Of a stretch of DNA of 64,000 nucleotides, positions 49,376 through 62,914 are shown piece after piece (positions within the stretch are counted from its first letter, which is position 1; each line of letters begins with the position of its first letter). The position numbers were made by a program, and so were the translations under genes. Source of the stretch: Sphagnum compactum (Eukaryota > Bryophyta > Sphagnopsida > Sphagnales). The stretch spans positions 14,079,118 to 14,143,117 of the forward strand of contig OZ234503.1 in the NCBI GenBank assembly GCA_965153455.1, read 5' to 3'. The notes beneath the pieces were generated by a model. It was given only the letters and a program-made list of their open reading frames with translations, was not told where the DNA came from and did not search any database.

Positions 49376-49842
49376 GAATAAAGGACTCGAAAAAAAACAA
49401 GGGACCCACTTGCAAGAGCTCTAGCAAGTTCATATTAAAAAAAAACCATGAAAACCATAAAAAAAACCGGCCAATAGGTTTGTAACCCTAATTTGTCCGG
49501 AACCGATCAACAGGTTTACAACCCTAATTTGTCCGGAACCGGCCAATACGTTTGTAACCCTAATTTGTACTCTTGAAGTTTTCTTTGTGTTTTTGGCAGT
49601 TCTTCCGCGGTGCAATGCGCATATCCGCGTTCTGTTTTGTTGCTCCATAGAAGCTTATCTACATCACATTGTTTGCCTTTCTGGTCATCCGTTTGGCGGC
49701 ATGTTCGAAGGAAAGTACAGAGCAGCAGGAGGCTGAGGAGCAGGAGGAGGTGGTAGTGGAGGAGGAGGCGAAGCAGGACGAGGAATAGTAAGGAGATAAG
49801 AGAATAAAGAGGGGGGAAGAAGAGTGGAGAAGGAGAGAAAAG
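49376..49842 (+). promoter_or_regulatory. Leader and proximal upstream region of RTF1
   Basis: Includes three exact-spaced 36-bp units starting at 49467, 49503 and 49539 (CCGGCCAATAGGTTTGTAAC and variants), each ending CCCTAATTTGT. From about 49720 the sequence becomes GA-rich (GAGGAGGAGGTGG), leading to the start codon at 49843, as in the primase leader. The minus strand is open here for about 200 codons, but this reflects the purine bias. Confidence 0.5.
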
Positions 49843-52800
49843 ATGGCGGACGTCTCGCTGGACGAGATGTTGTTGGAGGCAGCAGGGCGAGCCAAGGGAG
49901 GAGGAGGAGGAGGAGGCCAAGGCGGAGGGAAGAAGAGACGAGCGCCGACCCATGATTCGACTTCGCCGGATCGAAGTGATTCCAATCCGGATTACGACGA
50001 AGACGACGACGAGGACGAATTCGGCGGAGGAGGAAGCTCCGGTAGGAAAGCAAAGAGCTCCAAGATGCCGTTGAAGAAGAGGTAAAAGTGTTATGACTCC
50101 TTCGAGGAGAATCACTATAGGGATGTGTCTTTCTGCTCACGAGTTTTTGAGGGAAGCTGCACAGAGACATAGCAGGTCATGGCAACCAGTCACTGCCATT
50201 CATTCTGAAGGTGACATTCTTACAGTTTGTGAGTGGTTTTGTCATTCTTGTCATGCTCAAGAAATGTCTGTTTTGGTGGACCTGCCACAAGGGTTACCTT
50301 CAAAGTGCTACTATGGGGTTTGCTTTGCAATCTCATAGTTAGTTTGATTACTGCATGTTGACAAACATGCTTTTGCCGATGTTCTTGGTTCTCCTGCACT
50401 TACCTTTCTCTTTTTTGCCTGGTTTAGGTTTGAGTCCTCAGATAAGGATGAAGACAATCATGGAGATGGCTATGAGAGTGAGTTCTCGTATGGAAGTGAT
50501 CTTTACAAGGATGATGAGGACAGAGACCGGCTTGCAGCAATGACAGAGCTGGAACGGGAGATGGAATTGGCAGAGCGAGGGGAGAAACGAGACACTTGGC
50601 TGGCTTTAAGGAAGAGTCGGGGGGCACGACAGGCAGAGAGTTCAAGGCCAAGGGAAAGGGGACATAGAGATCTTGGCCCCCCTTCTTCTCGCATGCGATC
50701 CTCAGTGAAAGAGTCTACAAGGAGTAAAAAGGAGAGTGCTTTGCATGAGCTTGTGGCAAGGAGACAGAGAGCTCAAGACCCTGGTCTGCAACAGAAGCGA
50801 CGGGACTCAGGTCCAGTGTCACGTAGTAAGGAAGCCGGATCTCCCCAAAGACGCAAGGCACGTGAAAGTGTGAGCTACAGGTATGTTTCCTGGTTCATTA
50901 TGCTGCAATGCTAGAGTACTCGATTGCACACTTGCCACATGTTGATGATGGTCTGAGAATGTTGAAAGAAATCTGCTTATTGTCTGTGAAGTGTTGATCA
51001 CAATGCTGGTTGGTGGGGTTGACAGCAATTCAGAGTCACCAAGTGAGGAAGAAGAGGAGAGTGATAGGGAAGAAGATGAGCGCAGTGATGGAGGCCATTC
51101 AGATGATGATGGCAGTGGGAGTGACCAAGATGCCACAGAGGAAGAAATTGCAGCCATCACCATACGTCGGACAAAGCTTTTTAAGTGGTTCATGGAGCCC
51201 TTTTTTGAGGAGATAATTGTTGGCTGTTTTGTGCGAATAGGCATTGGGGTTTCAAATTCAGGGCTGCCTATTTACCGCCTCTGCCAGGTGAAGAACGTTG
51301 ATGCCAAGGATCCTGACAAAAACTACAAGTTTCAGCATCGGACAACATACAAATGGTTAAATTGTTTTTGGGGAGATGAATCCAAAGCAGCAAGATGGCA
51401 GATGGTGCGAGCATCTGATCAAGCACCATCACGTAAGATTCCTATTGTAAATTTCCACAGAAGCTTATCCTGAGTGCTCATTTTTGGCTTTCTGAACTCT
51501 GAAAATGCTCGTGTAGATTTTTCCTGTCAATATATTCTCAGCTCTGAGATGTATATGTGGTCGTATTTGTAGTTCATTTGTCACCAATACAACGTGTCCT
51601 GTCTGCCACATCAATGGTTCTTGTGTTTTAAGGGTCTCAGCTGCTCAGTTCTTGTTTATCAGATGATGAGATGCAGTTTCAGAGATGGTAGTAGCCAAGT
51701 GATGTAGGTGAAGGTATTTGTATAATTTCAAGAGTGTGGGCATTTCAAGATGAATTGTACAGCTGGAGTATTATTTCTGAAATATCTTGTGCACGAGGCA
51801 GTCTAGTGCCTGAGCAAAACTTGATGGTATGAACAGCAAAGGAGATTCAGGAGTATTTGCAAGAGGCTGATCGCTTAAAAGCACGGAAACCTACTAAGGC
51901 ACATGCCCTAGAGAAGAAGGAGGCCATTATGAAGGTTAGCCAGTTTGTGTATTCAGCATCTGCTGTGAAGCAGATGTTGCAAGAGAAGAAGATGGCAGCA
52001 CCACGACCTGCAAATATTGCTTTGGAGAAGAGCCGGGTTTTGGAGGCACTAAGTGATGCGGTGAGTAGGGGTGATGAAGCAGAACGTGAAAGACTGGAGT
52101 CACGACTGAAAGAGCTTGAAGTGTTTGCCACACAAGTCAAAACCAAGGATGCAAAGGCCCTGGCACTGGCAGAGATGAATCGTCGAAATAGGTTACTGCT
52201 TCACAAACCAGTTCGCCAAATTTGGTTTGGAGATGCATAAGATGGTTATTTTGACATTGTGAACATTACAAGCCTTTTTCCCTTGTCAAAAGCTTGGTTT
52301 GCTGAAGTCTTGAGATTCCCTCTATGCAGGTTTGAAAATTTCAAGAATGCTTCGGAGTTAAAGCCTGTAAATGTCGATGCGAAGGCAGGAGAAGCTGGCT
52401 ATGATCCTTTCTCTCGTCGCTGGACACGTAGCCAGAATTACTACCAGTCAGACCGCCCAAAGACAGAGAAGGAGGCCACTGCAGATGGTAATAATTGAGC
52501 ACAACTATTCCTCATAGAATGATGTGACTATAAGTACCTACAGAGGGTGGGAGAATAAGTTGGAGATTTGTCTGCAGTACTTGGCTTCAACTGGATGCAA
52601 AATCAGGAATTCTCAGGATCATTTGTGCCATACTTTTTTGTATGGGATTCAAAATCATCTGATGTTATGCTATATTAGTTTAGCTTGCATGTTCTTTTTG
52701 CTATTTACTCACAACCACGTCACTCATTTATGGCAGATGGAGGGGAAAAGTTGGCCAAGGGTGTGACTTCAGAAGAAGCAAGCAAACTAGTCAATGTGCA

Positions 52801-53440
52801 AGCACCAGTTGATGGCAGGACAAAACTGTTTGCTCTCCATCACTTTGATCTGGACATCTCCTTAGAAGGGCTTGGGAATATGAAGGGCCCAGGGGGGGTC
52901 CATAATGCTTTCATGCTTGCATACATGGCACGGAAAGGGCAGCTTGAAGCTACTTGTGGTGTGCAGGTCAGTTGTCCCAATGGTCAGTTTGATTATTATT
53001 ATGATATTGTCTGCTGCATGTTACAGTATTCTTGCATCATGTCTGATAGAATAGCCTACTGAGCTGTGCCCAGTGAGTTTTTCTTCAACTGCACTAAAAT
53101 TCACATCCAACACTGGACACTCCTCAACTTCAGAAGAATCTTTTTTGTGGCTGCATTTTGTAAACTGGTACATGCAGTAACAGCCCCTGAGATTGGCTCA
53201 CCTCACTTGTCTGTAATGCCTGTGGAGTTGTTGTTATTGCAATTTTGACTAATTTCAAAATTCTTGGTTACATGTGCATTGTTGGTAATTGATAGTGTTA
53301 TCAGAGAGTAATGGATCTTATATGCCAACTAACGTTGTGCTGGGTTGTTTTGCCAACGTCAGGTTGAGAGTAATGATGGTAGGCGACACAGTTTGACTTT
53401 GACAGTGAATGACTACAAACGACGGAGGGGTCTATTGTAA
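49843..53440 (+). CDS. RTF1: RTF1 subunit of the Paf1 complex (VIP5 orthologue)
   Basis: RTF1 works with the Paf1 complex in transcription elongation and promotes H2B ubiquitination; the Arabidopsis protein is VIP5. Seven exons join in phase: 49843-50081, 50428-50880, 51026-51432, 51837-52191, 52330-52487, 52737-52966, 53363-53440. The product is 639 aa, matching VIP5 (about 640). The start MADVSLDEMLLEAAGR is typical. Acidic low-complexity stretches (DYDEDDDEDEF; SEEEEESDREEDE) precede the Plus3 domain at about 270-400, with ITIRRTKLFKWFMEPFFEE and YRLCQVKNVDAKDPDKNYKF. Next come a coiled-coil-prone part with VKQMLQEKK, then NFKNASE and YDPFSRRWTRSQNYY. The C terminus TVNDYKRRRGLL is a plant RTF1 signature. 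No disruption seen. Confidence 0.95.
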
Positions 53441-56400
53441 CATTTTAGGTTTGAGTGTATGGAGGGTTGTTGTCCCACAACAGAGCATGTGTACGTATAT
53501 GCTCATGATTGTGCACCCAGGTTTTACTTGCAGAAGCACACACCAATGATGAAATCAAGGTACTTATAGTCATACAATTGGTTACCATTGAACTCAGAGT
53601 CATCTATAGACAGTGGCCCTACTCCCACCTTCATAGACCTATGTGTTTTGACCTCTGTCCAGGAGAGCTGATGCAAAAATGGAATGTCTAGACGTTACAG
53701 TGTTTATATAAGTAATTAGCTGAAGCAGCATTATTACAACATTTAGTTATCAGAAATCTGCTGGAGCCTTCAATATTGCCTTGACTTCTATCCTTGTATC
53801 ATACTTTCAAAACTATAACATATTACTGATTTTATCTGAGATGGAACATCAACTCCATTTTCCTGACTGTGGCTCCATGAGGCAAAACTTTAGTAAATTC
53901 AAGAACCTGATTGGTGGTTGCCCAAGGCTTCTGCTATGTTAGTGGATTTATTCAACATCTCTTTTGTTGGGTTATTATCTTTTTTCGGTCAGCAAATATC
54001 ATTCTCATGTTTGAAGACAGGAGGATTCTGATGATGCAGGCAACTTTCAAGTGATAATTAGCTTCATGAAGATACAGGTATGTTTAACAGGGATTGTTTG
54101 AACAAATTTGAGGTGCATTGAACTATGTGGGAAGAGCCTTTTGCTTAAGCTGTTGTGTTTCACCATGAATTCAGAAGTGAGATGCTGGACAGGTGCAGGT
54201 TCCAAAGGATTCGGACAACTCATTTGTTGAAAGGATTGCCCAGGAAAATGGACCAATGGTCAAAACCTGAGATGAAATGCATGCCCTTGTGTATAATGCT
54301 GAAGGTGGTAAAATCCAAATGTTTGTACAACAGGCAAGAACACCTGCATAGTTTGAGAGTGCACATGCAAATGAAATGTTCAAATGAGTTTGAAAACAGT
54401 TGTAAAAGGTGAGAAGCAAGTGGTGATCATTGAGTGAGGGGAAATTGAATAAAGTCGAGCATGTAACCTGTATGTGCCCTACCAATCACAGTTGGTTCCC
54501 AACATAGTATCTGTAATTTCCAGATGATAAACTATTACTTAAACCATAGTCAAGGAATTGAGAGAGTTTGCTAATGCAGTATTCATTTATTGGCTCTGAG
54601 CAGGACAGCTCCACTCTGGCTCCTGAGCTTATCTGAGGATGTAGATCTTCTCCTTCATCACCAGTTACAAGTCTAAACCCTCAATCCTAAACTTGAAATC
54701 CTGGAGCTTAAAAATCCAAGTGTGTTGTTATTGGTAATTTCCATTTCTTGCAAGTATTATATTTTGTCTCATGTTGAAAATACCAAGTGTGCAATTTTAT
54801 CACACCTCAACCATTCTTTAATCTAACAATTGAAGGCTCATCCAATCCCTGAAAAATACATATAGAAGACACATCCTATGTGCCTGGTATATATTATGTA
54901 CTCTATTTTAGTGCACATACTAAACACTCTCTTTTAGCTGTAAATTTGTCACTTGGAGGTACCCGCCTCGTAGATCCCTTTAACCTGTGGTTCATGCTCA
55001 TATATGCACATATACACCTTCCTAAATACCCTTTACCCAACTGGTATAATAAGATATGTAATGTACACCAAGAATTGGGAGACTCATTTTGCAATTTTAT
55101 GATCTATCGAGAACTGGAGGACATGAAAATATATCTTAACAAATATTTGTTATAAACATGCTAAATTTCCAAGGCAACTCCTGATTTGGACCTTCTTATA
55201 ACTATGGACTATGTGCGAACCTGGCTATGGGTTGTAGCAAGTCTGCACCATCTAGGGGGTCAAGGCACAGACTGGGTCTGAGTGACAGAGCCAACCAGAA
55301 TGAGTGGGATACACTTACTTTTTCTTGGATTGGGTTCTTGTCCCCCAGCTAACCTCCCCATAGCCGAGGGTTCCAAAAGTGTGCTAGGGATTCCAAAGCT
55401 GGAGTTCGCCCAATTGGATGGCCTCTAAACAGGAGAATGGAGTTGGTGTGTTGGGGGAGTGCTGGCTTGCACCAGCCAGGCTTACAATGACTGGTGTGCT
55501 GGTGACTGTTGGTTCACTCTGACAGTCTTCTTTCTTCTTTGCCATTTGGTGAAGGCATAGATGGAGGTAGTTGGAGACACGAAGATACCGGTCTAGATAG
55601 ACATGTGTGTGTTTCGGAAAAAATTATTGCCTCAGGAATTATTGAAACCAAGTGAGAAATAATTTTTTCATTCCCATAGCCAATTGTGAACACCATGACA
55701 CTTATACTATTCAGTCATCACCGACCACTCTACTAGATCTACTAGAGTGGGGTAATATTTTATTGACTGGTTCAAACTATTGTATTGGGTTGTGAGGTGT
55801 CTGCTAATGCCAGGATGTGGGGCTTTTTATGCTTGATTCTTGACACTTCGAAAGCCGCAACCCCGAAGGAGAAGGAGGATGATGAGATAGTGTTGACAAA
55901 GTTTTGTCTCAATCTAAAGTGACATGCCGGAGAATCCAGATGATCAACCCAAGTGAGCCAATTACCAAAATGATCTTATCTGCAGCGAGCAGATGACATT
56001 GCCCAGATACAAAGCTCCTTTCCAAATTTGGGGTATTTCCATTTGTGATGCCTATTGGGGACAGGAATAATCAGGATTGCAATTCATATTGGAAGAAGAC
56101 AAAGGTTTATACAGGTTTCTTAGTCACAGCGAGTTTGGAATAAACAACCAATTTGTTTGTGCTAGAGGAGAAGAGATGAGCATAGAAATGGGTCATCCGA
56201 ATCAAAAAGAGTGTTGTCTGATTCTTGGTTTTGAATCCAAGCTTTGGCTCCAGATTTTTTGTTTTCATTTTGTTTTTTGAGAGATAAAAATTCTGTGGTG
56301 CAGTTATGGAAAGATGTTTTGGGAATTTTTAAAAGCTTGAGCTCCAGAGATTTCCTAAAGCATGTGAAACTTGGTCCAATTTAAGATCAGGTTCAGTTTC

Positions 56401-58339
56401 ATTTACATTGCATCCAACAACTAAAATTAAGAATTATTTTAAATGTTAGTTTTGTACACCCTATTGCACCATGCTCAAGCTAAAAGATTGTGTATTAAAA
56501 CTAATGCACCATGTTCAAGCGAAAATTGTGTATTAATTGTCACATACAACCAATCCAAAATAATACTTTGTCGAAGGAGCGAAGCTTGGTTGGTGTCTTT
56601 TTAAAAAGGTGTACTTTTTACAACCATAGAACTTAAGACTTGTTTCAAAAGGAAGCGCAACTTGGTCTAAGTTTCAATTTCAAGGGTAATAAACCTTGCA
56701 ATATTGTAAGCAAATATATCTCACAATTTGTAATTAAAAATGTTGAATCGAAAACTACAATGTGTAGCATAATTGAAACTTGTATTAATATGTTTTCATG
56801 ATAAGTGATCGGAACAAAATTTTCACAAAATCTTAACTTCTCACATAATATCAAGCAAATATAACATTGACATTTGCCATGGTAGAAACATAATCATCCA
56901 TGTGAGCAAAAATCATTTATGAATAACTAGTTTAGATATCAAATGAACTTATTTTATTTCTTTGTGGGATCTATGACCCAATTATCATCCCAGTCTTTAA
57001 TCTCTAATAAAGAAAAGAAAAGAAATTTAAAAAGAATTATAATATCAATGAACTTGTTTTAACCCTTGACAAGTGTTCCTGAAAATTAATAGAATTGATT
57101 TTGGCCTTTAACTAAGGTTTTTAAAAAAATTTAAAAAGGGTAAAAAATTGATTTTAAACTACTAGTTCTATTAGATTCTTTCATGAAACTACCTTTTCTT
57201 CAAATTTTCAATTTTTAATTTTTTTTTGTAAAAGAGAAAACCGATGGGCTCTATGAAAATTTTAAATATACTGAAACTAGAAATTATTCATTGATTTCTA
57301 AAATTTATGAAAAACCAAAACCAAAGATTATTAACGAAATCAAAGAACCACACCACCCTAAACCCTAAACCCCATTCAAGGAGTCCAATTTACAATGCCA
57401 TTGTACATACCATGTACGTCATAGTTGGGGCTATAGAGCTACATATAAGTGGAAATTAAGTATGGCATTATTTGGTGCATTCTTTTAACACCACAAAAGA
57501 TAATTTGAAGGACTATCCATGCCATTTTTTATATCCATTACCAAGCCTTATCAAACACTAACATTGAATGCTCAAATATTTTGCAAATTATACCATCTTG
57601 TATTTGTCATCCCATCTCACATTGTTATGTTTGGTACAACTTTTTCTTCAATGGTTCTCAAAGAATTACCAAAAAAAATCAAATAACCGCCTAGAAAACC
57701 GCCGGTTCTTTCATGAAAACTGTAAGTTCTTTGAAGGTCTGATTTAAATAACGGGTATCAAAAATTCTTCGATTCTGATTTTTTTTCACAGAACCAGAAC
57801 CAACGGATTTCCGATTTTGCAATATTTAAAATAATACTGGAACTAGAAGTTCTTTGAGAATTCTAATAACTGCACAACACTGGTAAAGATCTCAAATAAT
57901 TATTTCTAAGAAAATGTTTTACATGCCACCCAGTCAGTGTTTTTTTTTAGATTTTTTTTTTGAATAAAAATAAAAATAATGAAATTTACCAGTTGGAAAA
58001 AGAAAAGAAAAATAAAGGGCCTGCAACTTCTACAGAGGATTTTCTGAGAAAAAATCCCCTAAATTTGCTACATTGCTATAAATTTTGTTGTTGTTGTTGT
58101 TGTTCATAACTCGTAAATTAGTGGCCCATGTATCGTTCCCATAGTAAAACCAACACCCACCAGGCCGTGTGGATGTGGGATGGACGGCATGTGGACAGAA
58201 AACACTTTCTCATTGTATTCCTACTATTCCCAATTTCTAACCACGGTTGTTAAGAACTTACTAGTGGGCTCCCGTGCCTGCAAGGCACGACACGGCACTG
58301 GCAAAAAACCTGGAGTCCAAAGGAGACCCCAAAGAACCC
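53441..58339. other. Intergenic stretch downstream of RTF1, no gene recognised
   Basis: The first part is the 3' flank of RTF1. Frames at 54155-54412, 54880-55155 and 56077-56280 are short, lack motifs and have no matching splice partners. From about 56280 the sequence is AT-rich. A CCCTAAACCCTAAACCCC telomere-like run occurs at 57356-57373 and (GTT)n at about 58087-58103. Confidence 0.45.
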
Positions 58340-58343
58340 CATA

Positions 58344-58612
58344 ATTGGACGGAACTTACAAATACATGATATTTCATCCAAATAAATCACCATGCAAAAC
58401 TTATCATTAGACGGAACTTACGAATACATAAACATTTCATCCCATAATCAATCCATCCAAAACTCTAAGTGGACAAAACTACATTGTGGATATTTCATTC
58501 CTCCTAATTGGACGGAACTACAAATACATGATATCTCATCCTCATAACCACCCATCCAGAACTCTGAGCTACAAACGTATAATATTTCATCCATATAATC
58601 ACAGAACTGCCG
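58344..58612. repeat. Degenerate tandem repeat, unit about 60 bp
   Basis: Four to five units marked by GGACGGAACTTACAAATACA (58349), AGACGGAACTTACGAATACA (58411), a short unit at 58469, GGACGGAACTACAAATACAT (58511) and a diverged unit at about 58568. Each has ATATTTCATCC or a variant followed by CATCCA(A/G)AACTCT. Confidence 0.75.
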
Positions 58613-58722
58613 GGTTTTCGTGCACAGAACTGCCGGGTTTCACCAAAACCCGGAAAAGAGGAGCCAGGCAGGTTTTTGGGTGGTTATTTTACTTTTACAG
58701 GCGGGTCCCGATCTGGATTTCA

Positions 58723-59031
58723 GGACCTCGACGGACGGACAGGACCTCGACAGTCAGGACCTCGACGCACGGACGCACGGACAGGACCTCCACTGTCAGG
58801 ACCTCGACGGGCGCCGCGCCCGGTCCGCGTGAAACCCGAGCTCCGTCACAGACACCCTAAACCCTTTTTCTCATACTGCTATTATTACTTTTCTCCTGGT
58901 TGGTTCCTCTTGTTGTTCTTCTCACTTGGGACTGCTACTCTTCTCCTTTTTTTTTTCTCAAGACCTGGGTTTCAGGACCTCGACGCGCGCGCCGGGCCCG
59001 GTCCGCGTGAAACCCGAGCTCCGTCACAGAC
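58723..59031. repeat. GC-rich short tandem repeats and a perfect 36-bp direct repeat
   Basis: GGACCTCGAC is repeated several times in 58723-58810, interspersed with GGACGGAC and GCACGGAC. A 36-base segment starting GCCCGGTCCGCGTGAAACCC is identical at 58818-58853 and 58996-59031, each time preceded by GGACCTCGACG and a GC-rich spacer. The GC content is far above that of the surroundings. Confidence 0.85.
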
Positions 59032-59079
59032 GGACAAGGCACTTTATATATAAGATTTGGAACTAGGTCTCGGTTCTGG

Positions 59080-59660
59080 AACCAGATGGAACTTGAGCCC
59101 GCTTGATATCTAAAGGTTTTGGAACTGGATGGGTTCCGACCCTTGGTTCTGAACTGGACTGTAACCCAGAACTGGATTGGAATGTTGAAAAAAATCTGGT
59201 TCTGGTTCTTATTTGAGGTTTAGGGTTATTTCCTCCATTTTTTTCTGATTTTTTTGGGATTATCTTTCTGATTTTTAATTCGATTCTTTTAAAAAACTTC
59301 TGGATTATGTGCTCCAAATTTTCCAGAGGTTTTTGGTTTTTAATCTTCAAAAAGAAATTTAGATGATTTTTCTGAAGTTATTAAATTTTGAAGCCAGAAC
59401 CAGAGGTTAGTTAAATGGAACCCTAGGTTCTAGAACTAGGAACTGACCAGGGTTCCAGAACTGGGAACTGGCTAAGTTTAACCGTAGGTTCTAGAACTGG
59501 AACTGGTCCTAAAACCAGAACCAAGACCCACTTTGGGAAATAAAAATCGAACCGGAACCAAACCAGAACCAACCCCTTTGAAAATTTTAAGGACTGGATG
59601 GGGGGTTGGTTGCTCCAAGAACAAGAGAACCGGCCAACCCTACTTTTTACCATGGTACCA
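59080..59660. repeat. Low-complexity region of GGTTCTGGAACTGG words
   Basis: Variants of TTCTGGAACTGGAACTGG and its complement CCAGAACCAGAACC appear many times in both orientations (for example 59074-59170, 59395-59575). No stable unit length was found. The frames here are Glu/Phe/Pro-rich and were not called. Confidence 0.6.
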
Positions 59661-59728
59661 GAGTGGGTGCAGGGTTCACCCAAGGCCATAGTAATCACTT
59701 GTACTCTCTACCTACTTTAGCAACTTAA

Positions 59729-59955
59729 AGGCGCATTCACACTTGGTGTTATTAGTAGGGACTCTTGAGGTTGAGTCCCTTAACACCGTGCTACCCATTT
59801 AGGACTTAAACCTAGTTAGCTTGAAAATAATTTTATGTTAAGCTAACAATTCACTTGACAATTAAGCAATGGCCCATTTTTAACATTGGGTGCCACCTAG
59901 GATGCCACCTAGATTTTCATTTAACATTGACTTAACATCAAGTGTGAATGCACCA
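59729..59955. mobile_element. Tourist-like MITE (PIF/Harbinger type)
   Basis: About 227 bp with terminal inverted repeats: GGCGCATTCACACTTGGTGT at the left (from 59730) and the complement of GGTGCATTCACACTTGATGT at the right (ending 59954), 20 of 22 bases identical. Both ends are flanked by TAA, as expected for a 3-bp TWA target duplication of the PIF/Harbinger superfamily. It encodes nothing. A related end occurs at 30362-30442, where it is preceded by TTA. Confidence 0.8.
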
Positions 59956-62910
59956 TAAGTTTATCAAATGGTAGTTTCATTGGAGAGGATCATTTCTTCG
60001 AGAACATCTCTTTTATTTCCATCGTCTTCTAGGACACCTGACGTCGTCATTCGGTCTCCTTTGACAACTAAACACACACGACTAGTATGTCATAGTAAAC
60101 ACGTTCCATGTGTGCATATTGCTATCGTCAAGGTTGATGATTTTGTTGAACTTTTTGGACCTTGTGTGTATTTCACCCAAAAAGAACTCCAGCTGTAGTA
60201 ACTAGTGTATTAAAATTGGTTATATTTATTATTTTATTTTATTTTATCTCTCTATTTTTGTCCAATATAAAAGCTTAGTCACCAAGGTGCACTTGGAAGC
60301 AAAATAAAAAATAGAAAAAATAGAAAAAAAAAAAACAACAAAATCACAATGTGTGGCAAATAGTTTCTAGAATGGATTTGTGCTTACGCAATGGATGACC
60401 TAGTGTTCCCGAGAAGATTCTTATCACCACCACAACCACAAAAGCAAGCAAGCAAGCAAGCAAGTGTGCCCCACTATGTGTCCTTCCTTTGGTCTTAAAT
60501 GAATGTTTTTCCGTCGGTGACTCTTTTCACAAACTAATTAATGGATGTAATTGGCTGTTCCCCGAGCTTCATATGTATCGGGGGATGATAAGTTAGCCTA
60601 TTTTTCAAAACCCAAAAAACATCCACACCTCTCTAATGTTGGATGATTTTTATGTTTTGGCTTAATTAAACTAATTTGCGTAATTAATTACACCAATCTT
60701 GCCAAGTCCAAGATCAGCAGATTAGGTTGGTAGTAGTACTATCCAGCTCAGATGAGATGGATGAGATAAACCGTTGAAAAGTAAGAAGATTCCCGAGTGC
60801 ATTCTATTACACCCAAGTATGTTTGAAAAGGTAAGGATATTACATATAGTAAAGGAACAATGAAGCTTCCCCTTAAAAGGTTAGCATGCAACTAAGCAAT
60901 CCAAAGCTGCTTTAAGACAAAGCCAATTGAAGTGGGAAATTGGGGGGGGGTGTGGGGTTATTATACACATGGTGAGCAGGGCCAAATTTTGCTTTACAGC
61001 TCCCAATTTGCTTTAAAGCACCTTCACAAGGATTGCAAGTGCAAGAGGAATTTCCCTCCCAACTTTCCCCAATCCCCTCCCTCCCCTCCCCCTTGACCCA
61101 CCCCCTTGACCCCCCTTGGAAGGATTGATGGCCAAGAAACACCAAAATAGTTTCCAACACTAAATTTAGTGTAGGGTTGGGCCTCAAGGTGGCGGCATTC
61201 CCCAAATAAAGGGCCTCGTACAAGGAACAATTTGTTCCCCCTCCCCACATAAAGTGCCCTCCGAAAACAATATGAACTTTGTGAAATGCTTTTACATGCA
61301 ACTTTGACAACCTCAAGATCCAATTTTGTTGCTCTTCTTCAAAAGAAGGCCACAATACACGCAATTCAAGCAACCTTATCATCAAGAAGAAGAAGAAGAA
61401 GAAGAAGCTGTAATACACCCAATGCTGACACCGCACTAATGTCAAAATGGAATTGGAGTTTGTTGCGACCACCTTTGTTAATATATTTCCAGTTTCATGG
61501 TTGCATATACCACAATAGTACCTTGGCAGCTTCGACATTATGTATATTATTTTAAGAAATTTTTTTAATTAAAAAAATTCCAAAAATGTTTATTTTTGGG
61601 TGAAGAAAAAAATTGAAATCTTCAAGAAGAATATTTTGTTCGGTGTAGTGAAAATTTCAAAGTTCATTAATTATTCGAGAGACATGTGTCAAAGTTGCCA
61701 AGGTACTGTGAGAAGAAGCTCCAGACTTGTGGGTGTTGTGTTGTTAGACACGCCCGGAAGTAGGCCCTTTTTAAGTGTTTAGCTTGCATGAATGTTCACT
61801 TTGCCAACCCAACAACTTGTTGTACCTACTCGTCTTCTCATTTGGGCCATGAAGGAAGGAATTCAAACTTCATTCAGAAAGAACCTTTTTAAAAAATTTC
61901 CATTGCAATTTCAGTCATCTCCTCTTACAGAAATTTTCCCTCTAAAGCAGAAAGGAGAAGCTTCCACTGACAGAATATCTGAATTCCAGGACCCTTCACT
62001 AAGAAAAAATCCCCATTTTTATAAAAAGTTCTTTTGGCAATGGAAGGAACATGGGTGTTTTTTTTCCTTTTTGGGTTTAGGGTGAAAAAAATGTTTTGAT
62101 TGTTCACCAACTCCAACACTTTTTCCTTGAACCCTAAAAAGAAAACACAAAGAATATCTCTTCGGAGCTGAACCCAATGGGTCATCCATTTTATAACCAA
62201 AAAAAAAAATTGTTACGAAAAACATTAGACCCAAACCTTATTTATGGTTCCTCTGAAAAATCCTGACCTGGCCAAAAGCACTGGTCCAAACCCCAACCCC
62301 ATTTTGAAGCTCTTTGAAATAATAAAATGACCAAAGTCCAAACCAAAAGACAACACCCAAAATTGCTGCCAGTGGACCTGCTCTAAGTGTAAATCATTCA
62401 CTCGGCAATTTATTCATTACACGAGATGGATAACGGACGGATGGACGGATGAAAAGCTTCATTTCATCCCGACGTCTGGATGGAAAGCTTCATTTCATCC
62501 CGAAGCTTCACAACCACGACGTCCTTTACTATATAGAATATACTGTTACCGTACTCTGAACACAAGTATTGTCACTTACAGTGCAAATGTATTTTGACCA
62601 TTGTTCTTCTTTTGCTGAACAAACAGCAGTGCCTTCCCCTACACCTAATGGATTCACTTCATTTGAGCCAGCGAGAAGCGACAAACACAAAACAAGAGGC
62701 CTTTGTCACACTGTGGCCTTTGCCATTTGCATTAGAAAGTATCAGCAAAAGAAGAATCATGGAAACTCAAATATTTCACCATGCAAAAATATAAGCTTCA
62801 AAATATCTTGTAAAAGAAACCAAAACCCTGCAAAGGTATTATAACTCTATCTACTATATTAATTCACTACGTCTGTGCGTGCGTCTGTCTGACATGACAA
62901 TTTTGCTGCA
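59956..62910. other. Intergenic stretch with repeat fragments, no gene recognised
   Basis: Contains a (CAAG)n run at about 60444-60463, a C-rich patch at 61050-61110 and (GAA)n at about 61382-61405. The segment 61168-61215 is related to 10565-10610. At 62448-62505 the words GGATG(G)AAAGCTTCATTTCATCCCGA occur twice. Open frames are short or composition-driven. Confidence 0.4.
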
Positions 62911-62914
62911 ATTC

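Noticed and set aside
49516-50170. 160-200-codon minus-strand open frames over the RTF1 start
   Set aside because: They mirror the purine-rich leader and exon 1 of RTF1. The plus-strand protein is unmistakable, so these are shadows.
59968-60198. 76-codon plus-strand frame with natural-looking composition
   Set aside because: It starts just after the MITE, has no family match that I know and no splice context. A chance frame is more likely.
60912-61538. 208-codon minus-strand open frame
   Set aside because: It crosses a C-rich patch, a (GAA)n run and a repeat fragment also seen near 10.57 kb. No domain or codon pattern supports a gene.
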